DNA of 10,368 nt from an uncultured Collinsella sp. (GCA_902493615.1 CABUQK010000066.1:1-10368); one strand, 5' to 3'. Shown: positions 1 to 6,432, numbered from the stretch's first letter. Program-made: numbers and translations. Notes: generated from the sequence alone by a model not told the origin.

Positions 1-305
1 TCTACGCGGGCGTTCTGCACGAAGGGGACATCGACTGCGAGCTCGCGCGCGACCTAGCGACGGAATGCGTGGCCGAGCGCGCCTTCGAGCCAATCGGGGA
101 TAAAACCATAGCCCGCGCCAAAGAGCTCCTCGTCCACTGCGCACGCCTTATCGTGTGCCCCGCCGCCTTCGGCACCATAAACGCCCGCAACGCAGAGCTC
201 GTCGAGTTCGCAGGCTCGCATGGTATCGAGGTCATGCGAGCGTGCGAAGGCGCATCGGAGGATTCCAAAATTGGAGTGGGAAGGATAAACTGGACTTTCT
301 TTTAA
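1..305 (+). CDS. C-terminal end of a larger protein, possibly an ABC-transporter ATPase accessory domain (5' end outside the window)
   Basis: The plus-strand frame is open from base 3 with no stop until TAA at 303-305, giving about 100 residues that begin YAGVLHEGDIDCELARDL. The segment around AFEPIGDKTIARAKELL and PAAFGTINARNAELVEFA resembles, from memory, the extra C-terminal domain that follows the nucleotide-binding domain in iron/cobalamin-type ABC ATPases of Coriobacteriia and Clostridia. No Walker motif is visible because the 5' part lies outside the window, so the assignment is an inference. The last 20 or so residues (after GIEVMRAC) look unlike the rest and run into a transposase relic in the same frame. 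The natural C-terminus may therefore have been replaced by an insertion. No RBS or start can be judged. A Met codon at 69 is internal to the open frame and need not be the start. Confidence 0.55.
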   Translation, partial: YAGVLHEGDIDCELARDLATECVAERAFEPIGDKTIARAKELLVHCARLIVCPAAFGTINARNAELVEFAGSHGIEVMRACEGASEDSKIGVGRINWTFF

Positions 306-398
306 GGATCCTCAGGCTACAGCTCCTACGCCGGCAAGGTCTCCAAGGCGCCGGAGAACCTCAGGAACAGGAATTTCCACGCCGACGAGCCCAACTAG
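306..398 (+). pseudogene. Relic of an IS3-family transposase OrfB (about 30 codons)
   Basis: Directly after the TAA at 303-305, and in the same frame, 30 codons read GSSGYSSYAGKVSKAPENLR and then NRNFHADEPN before TAG at 396-398. This matches the short segment of IS3/IS150-type OrfB transposases that precedes the first DDE-domain strand (pattern YSSY.G.v...ApNll.RdF.AdkPN, normally followed by .KW.TDvTEF). The match stops exactly where the catalytic domain would begin. Nothing of the HTH, the DDE residues or terminal inverted repeats is visible, so this is a dead fragment. It lies between the 3' end of the upstream gene and the convergent tetR gene. Its stop and the tetR stop together form the 8-bp palindrome TAGGCCTA at 396-403. 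The family assignment is from remembered motif similarity. Confidence 0.65.
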
Positions 399-400
399 GC

Positions 401-1012
401 CTAATCCAAGCGAGATTCCAGACTCGACAGACCATTGAGAGTCAGATCGTTGGCGACCTCAGAGACGCGCTCGATAGGAACCGAGCCGTCAGACAGCGCC
501 CACGTGCGATAGATACCGATAATACCCGACAGCAAAAACGCCAGATAGTAGTCGAACATCTCGTCCTTGAGACCTTGGGGCAGCAGATCGCGCTCGGCAA
601 TCTCATGTTCGAGCGGCGCACGAAGACGAGCCATGAAATCATCGAGCGGAATATTCTCGATCAGCTGACGATTGAGCACTAAGTTGTTGCACAGTGCCTC
701 ATTAACGGTTTTAAAGAAGGTCGCCGCCGCGCCCAGGGCGCGCTCGTTGGTGTCGCCGTCCATGGAAGCAAGCGTTTTCTCGACCGAGTCGACAATCATC
801 TCCACCACATCGACGGCAATGGCATCGAGCAGGCCATCAACCGTGCCAAAGTGAACGTAAAAGGTCTTGCGGTCGACATTGGCCTCGCGCGCGATGGCAC
901 TCACCGTAATGTCTGCCAGCGGCTTTTCCATGAGCAGGCGCTCGAAAGCGGAAAGGATGGCATTGCGGCTGCGAACGATGCGGCGATCAAGGCGCGGTTT
1001 GCTGGTTGCCAT
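401..1012 (-). CDS. TetR/AcrR-family transcriptional regulator
   Basis: The protein has 203 aa, a normal TetR length. The N-terminal DNA-binding domain is clear: a basic arm (KPRLDRRIVRSRNAILSAF), then a helix-turn-helix at about residues 36-56 (ITVSAIAREANVDRKTFYVHF) followed by the typical GTVDGLLDAI helix. The C-terminal part (about 75-203) is helical and would bind an unknown ligand and dimerise. The start at 1012 is chosen over a Met nine codons upstream (1039) because AAGGGA (1020-1025) lies 7 bases before it, while the upstream Met has no RBS. A 7-bp inverted repeat at 1056-1079, just upstream, is a candidate operator, so autoregulation is plausible. The next gene upstream on the same strand is a flippase-like membrane protein ending at 1129, which could be a co-regulated target. 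No terminator was seen after the stop. The regulator's ligand and targets cannot be told from sequence. Confidence 0.9.
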   Translation of the reverse strand: MATSKPRLDRRIVRSRNAILSAFERLLMEKPLADITVSAIAREANVDRKTFYVHFGTVDGLLDAIAVDVVEMIVDSVEKTLASMDGDTNERALGAAATFFKTVNEALCNNLVLNRQLIENIPLDDFMARLRAPLEHEIAERDLLPQGLKDEMFDYYLAFLLSGIIGIYRTWALSDGSVPIERVSEVANDLTLNGLSSLESRLD

Positions 1013-1055
1013 GGGCGTGTCCCTTCGATATGCAAGCATTCATCAACAGATGAGA

Positions 1056-1079
1056 GATAATCTACGTAAGAGGATTATC
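1056..1079. promoter_or_regulatory. Inverted repeat, candidate TetR operator
   Basis: The arms GATAATC (1056-1062) and GATTATC (1073-1079) are perfect reverse complements separated by 10 bases, with a central TACGTA palindrome at 1063-1068. The repeat ends 44 bases upstream of the tetR start at 1012. Read on the minus strand, one arm contains GATAAT, five of six matches to a -10 box, but no convincing -35 was found at 16-18 bases. The size and position fit an autoregulatory TetR operator. This is an inference. Confidence 0.4.
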
Positions 1080-1128
1080 CCCCATACAGCACAAATATGC
1101 CCCGCATCATGAAGAACGCACGACTGCC

Positions 1129-2436
1129 CTACTGCGACTTGGGATGCTTCTTCTTATTGAGTGCCGACGGAGATACGCGAATACCATCGCCTGTCTGGCG
1201 CACATAGGCTTTATGAGCCGGCTTAGCGGTCCCAGAAGCCTTCTGAGCGCGCTTCTTGGGATCAACGGTAACAGCATTCGTGGGGTGCGGCATAGTGGGC
1301 GCAGAGGGCGTCTGAGGCGTGCGGCCGAGCTTGCGCATCACACGATCCCAGCGCGCATGGATGCTCTCGTTGTGGGCGCTCTTAAGTCCCAGCAGGGGCG
1401 CAGCCAAAATGGTCGGCGCAATAAACGTAATGAGGCGCCACAGCAGATAGCCGGCGGTCGAAGCCGACCCAAAGAAATGACCCAAGAACAATGCAAAGCC
1501 GCCCTCAGCGCCACCAGTTCCACCGGGCAGGGGGACCGCAGAGCTCAGCAGCTGGACAAAGGCGCTCGCGGCCATGACCGAGAAAAAGTCGACCTCGTGG
1601 TGGCCAAAGGCAAGCATCAGGAAATACGGCACCAGATAGAAAAACGCGAGTTGCAGCATGGTGATGACCACCGTGAGCAGCATGGAAGAAAAATGTCCGG
1701 CTGAAAGCTTGAACTTCTCGGAGAAGGAGTAGATCTCGCCATCGACAAACGTGCGCCATCCCTCGATCTTAGTGGCCGAGACACCAATGCGCTCAAGCCA
1801 ATTGATAATGCAATGGGCGACGCGCGTGACGGTCTTAGGCATGAGCGCGACGGCGAAGATGCCCAGCAAGATGCAGCAGTGCCCACCAAAGCTAAAGACG
1901 CACAGCAACGTCATGTCGCCATAGCGCTCGGCAAAAAACGGCATGCGAGCAAGCAGTAGGATAGCGCCCCAGGCAACGAGGCCAAACTGGTACACGATAA
2001 AACGCGTGAATTGCGTGGCGCCGGCCTCGCCCACGTTTTGGCCGGCCTTGGTCAGGCGATAGATTTGAGCCGGGGTGGAGCCCATCATCATGGGCGTCAG
2101 GTTACCAAAGAAGATGCCACTCGCCTCGACCGAGATCAGGTCGCGGATGCCGACGGGCGAATTGGGATCGAGCCAGACGGCGATCGCATAGGCCACAATG
2201 CCAAAGAACAGGTACATGAACATGCAAAGACACGCGACAACGAGCCATGACGCCTGGACGCTCGACATAGCGGCCCAGAACTGCCCCATCTGCCCGGTTA
2301 CCACCAGATAGACGATATAACCTACCAGCACGACGCCGATAAAGATGGCGCCGCGGCGTGCGCTCTTATTGTCATCTCCGCCCGAGGCCTCAACCTCGAC
2401 CTGGGGCTTAGACGTATGCTGAGAGGACTCCGTCAT
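1129..2436 (-). CDS. Flippase-like membrane protein, LPG-synthase transmembrane family (UPF0104/YbhN-like)
   Basis: The protein has 435 aa. A hydrophilic acidic N-terminus (1-28) is followed by a polytopic membrane domain (about 29-350) with hydrophobic segments near 30-47, 64-88, 147-163, 174-199, 250-277, 286-300 and 330-350. Two motifs typical of the lysylphosphatidylglycerol-synthase TM family (PF03706) are present: NLTPMMMGSTPAQIYR at 112-127 and PLPGGTGGAEGGF at 302-314. No GNAT-like aminoacyl-transfer domain follows. Instead there is an 80-residue basic tail (about 353-435, ending NKKKHPKSQ) that is probably cytosolic. Members of the family without the catalytic domain are thought to move lipids or lipid-linked intermediates; the substrate here is unknown. 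The start at 2436 is preceded by AAGGAG (2441-2446). An upstream in-frame Met at 2502 has no RBS and would run through the promoter region. Confidence 0.85.
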   Translation of the reverse strand: MTESSQHTSKPQVEVEASGGDDNKSARRGAIFIGVVLVGYIVYLVVTGQMGQFWAAMSSVQASWLVVACLCMFMYLFFGIVAYAIAVWLDPNSPVGIRDLISVEASGIFFGNLTPMMMGSTPAQIYRLTKAGQNVGEAGATQFTRFIVYQFGLVAWGAILLLARMPFFAERYGDMTLLCVFSFGGHCCILLGIFAVALMPKTVTRVAHCIINWLERIGVSATKIEGWRTFVDGEIYSFSEKFKLSAGHFSSMLLTVVITMLQLAFFYLVPYFLMLAFGHHEVDFFSVMAASAFVQLLSSAVPLPGGTGGAEGGFALFLGHFFGSASTAGYLLWRLITFIAPTILAAPLLGLKSAHNESIHARWDRVMRKLGRTPQTPSAPTMPHPTNAVTVDPKKRAQKASGTAKPAHKAYVRQTGDGIRVSPSALNKKKHPKSQ

Positions 2437-2440
2437 GAGA

Positions 2441-2475
2441 CTCCTTCTAACAGTCAAAATATCTTGGATATTGTA
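2441..2475 (-). promoter_or_regulatory. Weak promoter and palindrome upstream of the flippase-like gene
   Basis: On the minus strand TACAAT (2470-2475) is a candidate -10 box 34 bases before the start codon at 2436. No good -35 is found at 16-18 bases. The 15-bp palindrome AATATC-CAA-GATATT (2458-2472, minus strand) overlaps the -10 and the expected transcription start, so it could be a repressor site. AAGGAG at 2441-2446 is the RBS, four bases from ATG. Confidence 0.3.
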
Positions 2476-2540
2476 CCCGTAAGGGCCATAGGCAGAACGC
2501 AAAGCTCTGGTTCAAACGGGAATTGCAGACGGTTGTTTGA

Positions 2541-2577
2541 AAATAAAAAAACCCGGCCTTCCATAGGAAGTCCGGGT
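2541..2577 (-). terminator. Rho-independent terminator of tRNA-Glu
   Basis: On the minus strand a 12-bp stem with one A-G mismatch (arms 2566-2577 and 2551-2562), closed by a 3-base loop (TAT), is followed by seven T residues read from 2551-2545. It lies 11 bases downstream of the encoded CCA end of the tRNA. It also marks the start of the intergenic region leading to the flippase gene. Confidence 0.9.
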
Positions 2578-2587
2578 ATCAGATGCG

Positions 2588-2664
2588 TGGTAGCCCGTAC
2601 CAGATTCGAACTGGTGATCTCCGCCTTGAGAGGGCGGCGTCCTAAACCGCTAGACGAACGGGCC
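2588..2664 (-). tRNA. tRNA-Glu (anticodon CUC), CCA encoded
   Basis: The minus strand folds into a full cloverleaf of 77 nt. The acceptor stem is GGCCCGT/ACGGGCT with discriminator A and an encoded CCA (2588-2590). The short D-stem is GTC/GAC. The anticodon stem CCGCC/GGCGG holds the loop CTCTCAA, which gives anticodon CTC reading GAG. The T-arm is ACCAG-TTCGAAT-CTGGT. The first acceptor pair is G1-U72, a wobble; the other six are Watson-Crick. The D-arm and anticodon stem-loop resemble bacterial tRNA-Glu. It forms an independent unit with its own promoter (2699-2727) and terminator (2541-2577). Confidence 0.95.
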
Positions 2665-2698
2665 ACATGACATCTGCACTGCCGTGCTGCAAGGAGAT

Positions 2699-2727
2699 AT
2701 ATTACGGGACAAAAAACGTCAGCGCAA
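2699..2727 (-). promoter_or_regulatory. Promoter of tRNA-Glu (-35 TTGCGC, 17 bp, -10 TAATAT)
   Basis: On the minus strand TTGCGC (2722-2727) and TAATAT (2699-2704) are separated by exactly 17 bases. Transcription would start near 2691, about 27 bases before the mature 5' end at 2664. This is the best sigma-70-type promoter in the window. Confidence 0.7.
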
Positions 2728-2742
2728 GAAGAAATTCCAAAT

Positions 2743-2761
2743 TGCCGAAAAATTGTCGGCA
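2743..2761 (-). terminator. Weak hairpin after the tRNA nucleotidyltransferase gene
   Basis: On the minus strand TGCCGA (2756-2761) and TCGGCA (2743-2748) form a 6-bp stem with a 7-base T-rich loop, 30 bases past the stop codon at 2792. No continuous U-tract follows (ATTTGGAATTTC), so termination would be inefficient if it happens here at all. Confidence 0.3.
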
Positions 2762-2791
2762 GGTTATGGAATACGCAGGTAAACTTGGTAG

Positions 2792-4186
2792 CTAATTCAA
2801 GTTGAGATGAACCAAAAGAGCTTCGCGCTCGTTGGGAATATCGTCTTCGATCACGGCGTCGAGGGCGGAGTTGAGAAGCTGACCCAGTTCCGGCCCGGGC
2901 TTGACTCCGGCACGGATCAGGTCGCCGCCGTTGATGGCGAGCATCTTGAGCGTATAGGGCTCCCCTGCCTTCAGCAGCTCGTGCGCCAGCGCGCGCATCT
3001 CCTCAATCGTCTCAACATAATAGAAGCACGACGGGGCCTTGCCAAGTGTGTCGGCACGCTTAAGGTCCATGAGCTCGTCAATCAGGCGGGCCGTGTCGAC
3101 GCCCTCACCCGAAAGCGCGCGCATCATATTGAGCAGGCAGGAGCGCTCGGGGCGCAGCGGCTTGTCATGGTATTTGATGAGCAGGCACACGTCGCGCACC
3201 AAGTCGTGCGAGAGGGCCAGGCGATCCATAATGACGCGCGCCTTCTTGGCGCCGAGCTCGGGATGACCGTAGAAGTGTCCGCTGCCGGCGTGATCGACCG
3301 TGAAGCACTCGGGCTTGGACACATCGTGCAAAAACGCCGCCCACATAAGGCTCGACGAGGGCGCGACGCCGTCACACAGCGCGAGCTCCCCCGCCACCGT
3401 CAGCACACGGGCGATATGCACGTAGACGTTAAACGCATGATAGACACTGCGCTGATCAAACCCGCGACCCGCTGCCAACTCGGGCACGGCGGCGCAGATG
3501 AGCTCGGGATAGCGGAGCATCGCGTCTCCCCCATGACCGGTCGAAAGAATGCCCTCGAGCTCAATACCCACACGCTCACGCGCCACGGCTTCGAGCAGCG
3601 GCGCGCACTCGGCAAGCGCACGCTTGGTCTCGGGCTCAATCATAAAGTCCAGACGGCAGGCAAAGCGCACCGCACGCAGCATGCGCAGGGCGTCCTCGTT
3701 AAAGCGACGCTTGGGATCGCCGACAGCGCGAATCAGCTTGCGCTCCAAGTCACCCTGGCCGTCGTAGCGGTCGACAAGCCCGCGCTCGGGATGCCAGGCC
3801 ATGGCATTGACGGTAAAGTCGCGGCGCGCCAGATCGTCCTCGAGCGAGGCGGCACGCTCCACACTCTGGGGATGGCGACCATCGGTGTAAAAGCCATCCA
3901 GACGGTACGTGGTGACCTCGATACGCTCGCCATCGGAAATAGCCGTGATTCCGCCAAATTTAATGCCCGACTCCACAACCGCGATGCCGGCGGCCTCGAG
4001 CGCCGCTTTGGACTCCTGCCACAGGCCGCTACAGCACATATCAACATCGTGGCTGGGGTACCCCATCAGGGCGTCGCGCACCCAACCGCCCACGTACCAA
4101 GCCTCAAGACCAGCCGCCTCAAGCGCGCGCAGGACGCGCAGGGACGCATCGGACGGTTGAGTACCGTTGAGCGAAACATTGCACAT
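2792..4186 (-). CDS. cca: CCA tRNA nucleotidyltransferase / poly(A) polymerase family protein with HD domain
   Basis: The protein has 464 aa, typical of HD-containing bacterial CCA-adding enzymes. The nucleotidyltransferase head carries GGWVRD (33-38) and the catalytic carboxylates DVD (47-49), followed by RRDFTVNAMA (121-130) and RFNEDALRMLRA (161-172), the conserved motifs of the class II CCA-adding/PcnB superfamily. An HD phosphohydrolase domain follows, with FLHD at 285-288 and further His residues in GHFYGHPE and KYHDKPL. The enzyme would build or repair the 3' CCA of tRNAs, and the HD domain may remove 2',3'-cyclic or terminal phosphates. The start at 4186 has AGGAGG eight bases upstream. 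The neighbouring tRNA already encodes its CCA, which points to repair rather than de novo addition for that tRNA. It is separated from the kinase upstream by a terminator, so it is probably its own transcript. Telling CCA-adding from A-adding activity needs phylogeny. Confidence 0.92.
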   Translation of the reverse strand: MCNVSLNGTQPSDASLRVLRALEAAGLEAWYVGGWVRDALMGYPSHDVDMCCSGLWQESKAALEAAGIAVVESGIKFGGITAISDGERIEVTTYRLDGFYTDGRHPQSVERAASLEDDLARRDFTVNAMAWHPERGLVDRYDGQGDLERKLIRAVGDPKRRFNEDALRMLRAVRFACRLDFMIEPETKRALAECAPLLEAVARERVGIELEGILSTGHGGDAMLRYPELICAAVPELAAGRGFDQRSVYHAFNVYVHIARVLTVAGELALCDGVAPSSSLMWAAFLHDVSKPECFTVDHAGSGHFYGHPELGAKKARVIMDRLALSHDLVRDVCLLIKYHDKPLRPERSCLLNMMRALSGEGVDTARLIDELMDLKRADTLGKAPSCFYYVETIEEMRALAHELLKAGEPYTLKMLAINGGDLIRAGVKPGPELGQLLNSALDAVIEDDIPNEREALLVHLNLN

Positions 4187-4278
4187 GCCTATGGCCTCCT
4201 GCGACTATCAAATTGGCTATCGATTGCGTCTGCAAGAAGTCTAGCAAGAAACAGCCTCCACTGCACACGCAAGTCCGA

Positions 4279-4317
4279 TAAACAAAAACGCATCCGTCCT
4301 AGTCTAAGACGGATGCG
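4279..4317 (-). terminator. Rho-independent terminator after the second PfkB kinase
   Basis: The arms CGCATCCGTC (4289-4298) and GACGGATGCG (4308-4317) are a perfect 10-bp stem with a 9-base loop. On the minus strand the stem is followed by TTTTTGTTTAT. It lies 34 bases downstream of the stop codon at 4351 and ends the sugar-utilisation cluster. The remaining 4187-4278 should hold the promoter of the cca gene: TTGCAG and TTTGAT 17 bases apart (minus strand) are the best candidates, and weak. Confidence 0.9.
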
Positions 4318-4350
4318 AAATAATCAAACTATTCAGACAAGGTGCCGGAA

Positions 4351-5283
4351 CTAGCAGACCTGGCGAACCTCGATGTGCTTCTTATATTCGTCCACCTTGG
4401 CAAAATCACCCAGACCGGGGCACTCGACCACGTTGGCGCCAGTGGCCATCGAAAGGCGCAGGGCGTCCTCGACGCGCTCGGGGGCGTCGTGCCACACGGA
4501 CAGGAAGGCAGCGAGCGAGGAATCGCCGGCGCACACCGTCGACAGCAGCTTGACGTCGAAGGTGCGGTTGGCAAACCAGATATGCTCGCCGTTGGAGAAG
4601 TACGCACCGGCGCCACCAAGGGTCAGCAGCACGTTCTTGGCGCCCTTGGCGTGCAGCTCGGCCATAGCGCCCTTGACGGACTCGTCGTCGCCACCGCTCA
4701 CCTTGATGCCAAAGATGTCAAGCAGCTCGTCGTCATTGGGCTTGATCAGCAGTGGCTCCAGAGCAATGAGGTCTGCCAGCTGATGGCTCGAGATGTCGAG
4801 GACGAACTCGGCCCCCTTGGCCTTGACACGGCGCAGGACCTCGGCCAAGAAGCCCTCGGAAGTGTTGGGAGGCAGCGAGCCGCTGATGACCAGGCAGGTC
4901 ATGTCATCGAGCGAATCGATAAGTTCAAACATCTCCTGCTCGTTGGCCTCATTGATGGCGGCACCGGCATTGACCATGTTGTACTCGGTGTCGGGACCGG
5001 CGTTGAGGAACACATTGACGCGCGTAATACCGTCGGTCCACACGGGCTTGACGGGCACGCCCAGGGCCTCGGCGCCCTTAACGATAAACTCACCCGAGAA
5101 GCCGGCGAAGAAACCCAGGATCGTGGTGTCGACACCATAGTGGTCAAGCGTAAACGAGACGTTGAGGCCTTTGCCGTTGGGCGTGTAGACGGCATTGCGG
5201 GTACGCGTGACGGTATTGGCAGTAAGGCCGTCGCAGGCGATGTTGTAATCAATGGCGGGATTAGCAGTGAGCGTGTAAATCAT
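4351..5283 (-). CDS. fruK: 1-phosphofructokinase family kinase (PfkB/FruK type), paralog 1
   Basis: The protein has 310 aa, the usual FruK length. It belongs to the PfkB (ribokinase-like) family in the hexose-phosphate kinase branch (FruK/LacC). It starts MIYTLTANPAIDYNI, has NGKGLNVS (36-43) in place of the common GGKGxN substrate loop, TDGITRVN (83-90), ISGSLPP (133-139), the ADP-site strand LLIKPNDDE (178-186), and the C-terminal CAGDSSLAAF (251-260). Asp254 aligns with the catalytic base. The residue that begins GAGD in the family is Cys here. The expected reaction is fructose-1-phosphate + ATP to fructose-1,6-bisphosphate in the cytosol; tagatose-6-phosphate is a possible alternative substrate. 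The start at 5283 is chosen because AAAGGA lies 6 bases upstream; a GTG five codons earlier sits inside that RBS. A terminator separates it from the paralog upstream, so it probably has its own promoter. Confidence 0.88.
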   Translation of the reverse strand: MIYTLTANPAIDYNIACDGLTANTVTRTRNAVYTPNGKGLNVSFTLDHYGVDTTILGFFAGFSGEFIVKGAEALGVPVKPVWTDGITRVNVFLNAGPDTEYNMVNAGAAINEANEQEMFELIDSLDDMTCLVISGSLPPNTSEGFLAEVLRRVKAKGAEFVLDISSHQLADLIALEPLLIKPNDDELLDIFGIKVSGGDDESVKGAMAELHAKGAKNVLLTLGGAGAYFSNGEHIWFANRTFDVKLLSTVCAGDSSLAAFLSVWHDAPERVEDALRLSMATGANVVECPGLGDFAKVDEYKKHIEVRQVC

Positions 5284-5291
5284 GAATGTTC

Positions 5292-5323
5292 CTTTCACGA
5301 AGCAACGTGTTAATGAAAGTATA
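5292..5323 (-). promoter_or_regulatory. Candidate -10 box and overlapping inverted repeat upstream of PfkB paralog 1
   Basis: On the minus strand TATACT (5318-5323) is a possible -10 box about 35 bases before the start codon; the region 16-18 bases upstream has no convincing -35. CTTTCA (read from 5319 to 5314) and TGAAAG (5297 to 5292) form an inverted repeat with half-site centres 22 bases apart. One half overlaps the -10 and the other overlaps the RBS. This arrangement would suit a repressor. The rest of 5324-5412 shows nothing clear. Confidence 0.3.
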
Positions 5324-5412
5324 TTCCACGCATCGGTAAAAGGCTAGGACAACTCGGTGAACGGTGTGGAAGCGATGAAGTACGGCAGGACACCTCTCCC
5401 CCATGGCGGAAC

Positions 5413-5444
5413 AAAAAAGGCGCCCCGGCCGAAACCGGGGCGCC
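5413..5444 (-). terminator. Strong rho-independent terminator between the two PfkB kinase genes
   Basis: A perfect 10-bp GC-only stem (arms 5419-5428 and 5435-5444, GGCGCCCCGG and its complement) with a 6-base loop is followed on the minus strand by six T residues (5418-5413). It lies 28 bases after the stop codon at 5473 and should largely uncouple the two kinase genes. Confidence 0.93.
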
Positions 5445-5472
5445 GCATGCGCACGAATATGTCGCGTTTCGA

Positions 5473-6405
5473 TTACTGACGATCGAGCTTGCGGACAGCA
5501 ACGCGCTTGCTGTACTCGTCGACGTGACCGAAGTCACCAATGCCGACGGACTCGGCAACGTTGGCGCCGGTGGCCATAGCGAGCTTCATGGCCTCCTCGA
5601 CGTTGTCGCGATCCCTGTACCACTTGTGCAGGAACGCAGCGAGGGTGCAGTCGCCGGCGCAGACGGAAGAGACCAGCTTGATGTTGAACTCACGCTTGGC
5701 GTACCAGATGTCCTCGCCGTTGGAGAAGTAAGCGTCGCCGCGGCTACCACGGGTGAGCAGCACGTTCTGAACGCCGGCGTCGTGAGCCATCTTCATGGCA
5801 ACGCGGACCTCGTCGTCGGTGTCGACCGGCACGCCGAAGATGGCCTTCATCTCGTGATGGTTCGGCTTGATGAGCAGCGGCTTCTTGTGAGCGAGCTCCT
5901 TGAGCTTGTCGGAGGACAGGTCCAGGACGACGTCAGCGCCACGAGCCTGAGCGTGCTCCATGACCTGAGCCAGGAAGTCGGGCGTAGCTTTGGGAGGCAC
6001 GGAGCCGGAGACAATCAGGCACTCGAGATCGCCCGCGGTGTCCAGGATGTTGTAGAGCTCCTCCTGGTGCTGCGGCGTGATCGGAGCACCCGGGTTCAGG
6101 ATGCCGTACTCGTGCTGGCCATCGTTGACGTAGGTGTTAATGCGCGTGATACCGTCGGTCCAGACCGGGCGGCAGAGGCAACCCAGGTTCATGACCTCCT
6201 CGACGATGAACTTGCCCGTGAAGCCAGCGAAGAAGCCGAGCGCGACGGTGTCGACGCCCATCTTCTTAAAGGCGAAGGACACGTCGAGGCCCTTGCCGTT
6301 AGCCGTGTAGCTGGCCGAACCGGTGCGGACGTTCTCGTCGGGCTCGAGCGGAGAGCTCGAAACCGTCATGTCGACAGCCGGGTTAGCGGTTAGCGTGTAG
6401 AACAT
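5473..6405 (-). CDS. 1-phosphofructokinase-like kinase (PfkB family), paralog 2, operon-proximal to ptsI
   Basis: The protein has 310 aa, the same length as its downstream paralog, and is alignable with it from MFYTLTANPAVDM to the end. Shared blocks are LGFFAGFTGKFIVEE (56-70), TDGITRIN (83-90), VSGSVPP (132-138), LLIKPNHHEM (177-186), FSNGEDIWYAKREF (227-240) and CAGDCTLAAF (249-258), with the predicted catalytic base at Asp252. Two residues are odd for the family. The substrate-loop Asn of GKGxN is Asp41 (NGKGLD, codon GAC), and the anion-hole GAGD is CAGD. The fold and kinase motifs are otherwise complete, so it may be an active kinase with altered substrate preference. The start at 6405 has AGGGGG eight bases upstream. 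It lies 74 bases after ptsI with no U-tract terminator between, so it is probably co-transcribed with ptsH-ptsI. I leave the symbol blank because the Asp change makes the substrate uncertain. Confidence 0.85.
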   Translation of the reverse strand: MFYTLTANPAVDMTVSSSPLEPDENVRTGSASYTANGKGLDVSFAFKKMGVDTVALGFFAGFTGKFIVEEVMNLGCLCRPVWTDGITRINTYVNDGQHEYGILNPGAPITPQHQEELYNILDTAGDLECLIVSGSVPPKATPDFLAQVMEHAQARGADVVLDLSSDKLKELAHKKPLLIKPNHHEMKAIFGVPVDTDDEVRVAMKMAHDAGVQNVLLTRGSRGDAYFSNGEDIWYAKREFNIKLVSSVCAGDCTLAAFLHKWYRDRDNVEEAMKLAMATGANVAESVGIGDFGHVDEYSKRVAVRKLDRQ

Positions 6406-6432
6406 TTACAGTACCCCCTGTATATGTGAGGG

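Noticed and set aside
2454..2666. 70-codon minus-strand ORF covering the tRNA
   Set aside because: It reads through tRNA-Glu and its terminator; this is a common artefact.
2807..4354. 515-codon plus-strand ORF opposite the cca gene
   Set aside because: It is antisense to a gene with clear catalytic motifs. In GC-rich genes the reverse frame often lacks stops, and the translation shows no family motif or RBS.
4342..6393. Two long plus-strand ORFs (4342-5313 and 5524-6393) opposite the kinases
   Set aside because: They resemble each other only because the genes they oppose are paralogs; no start signal or domain supports them.
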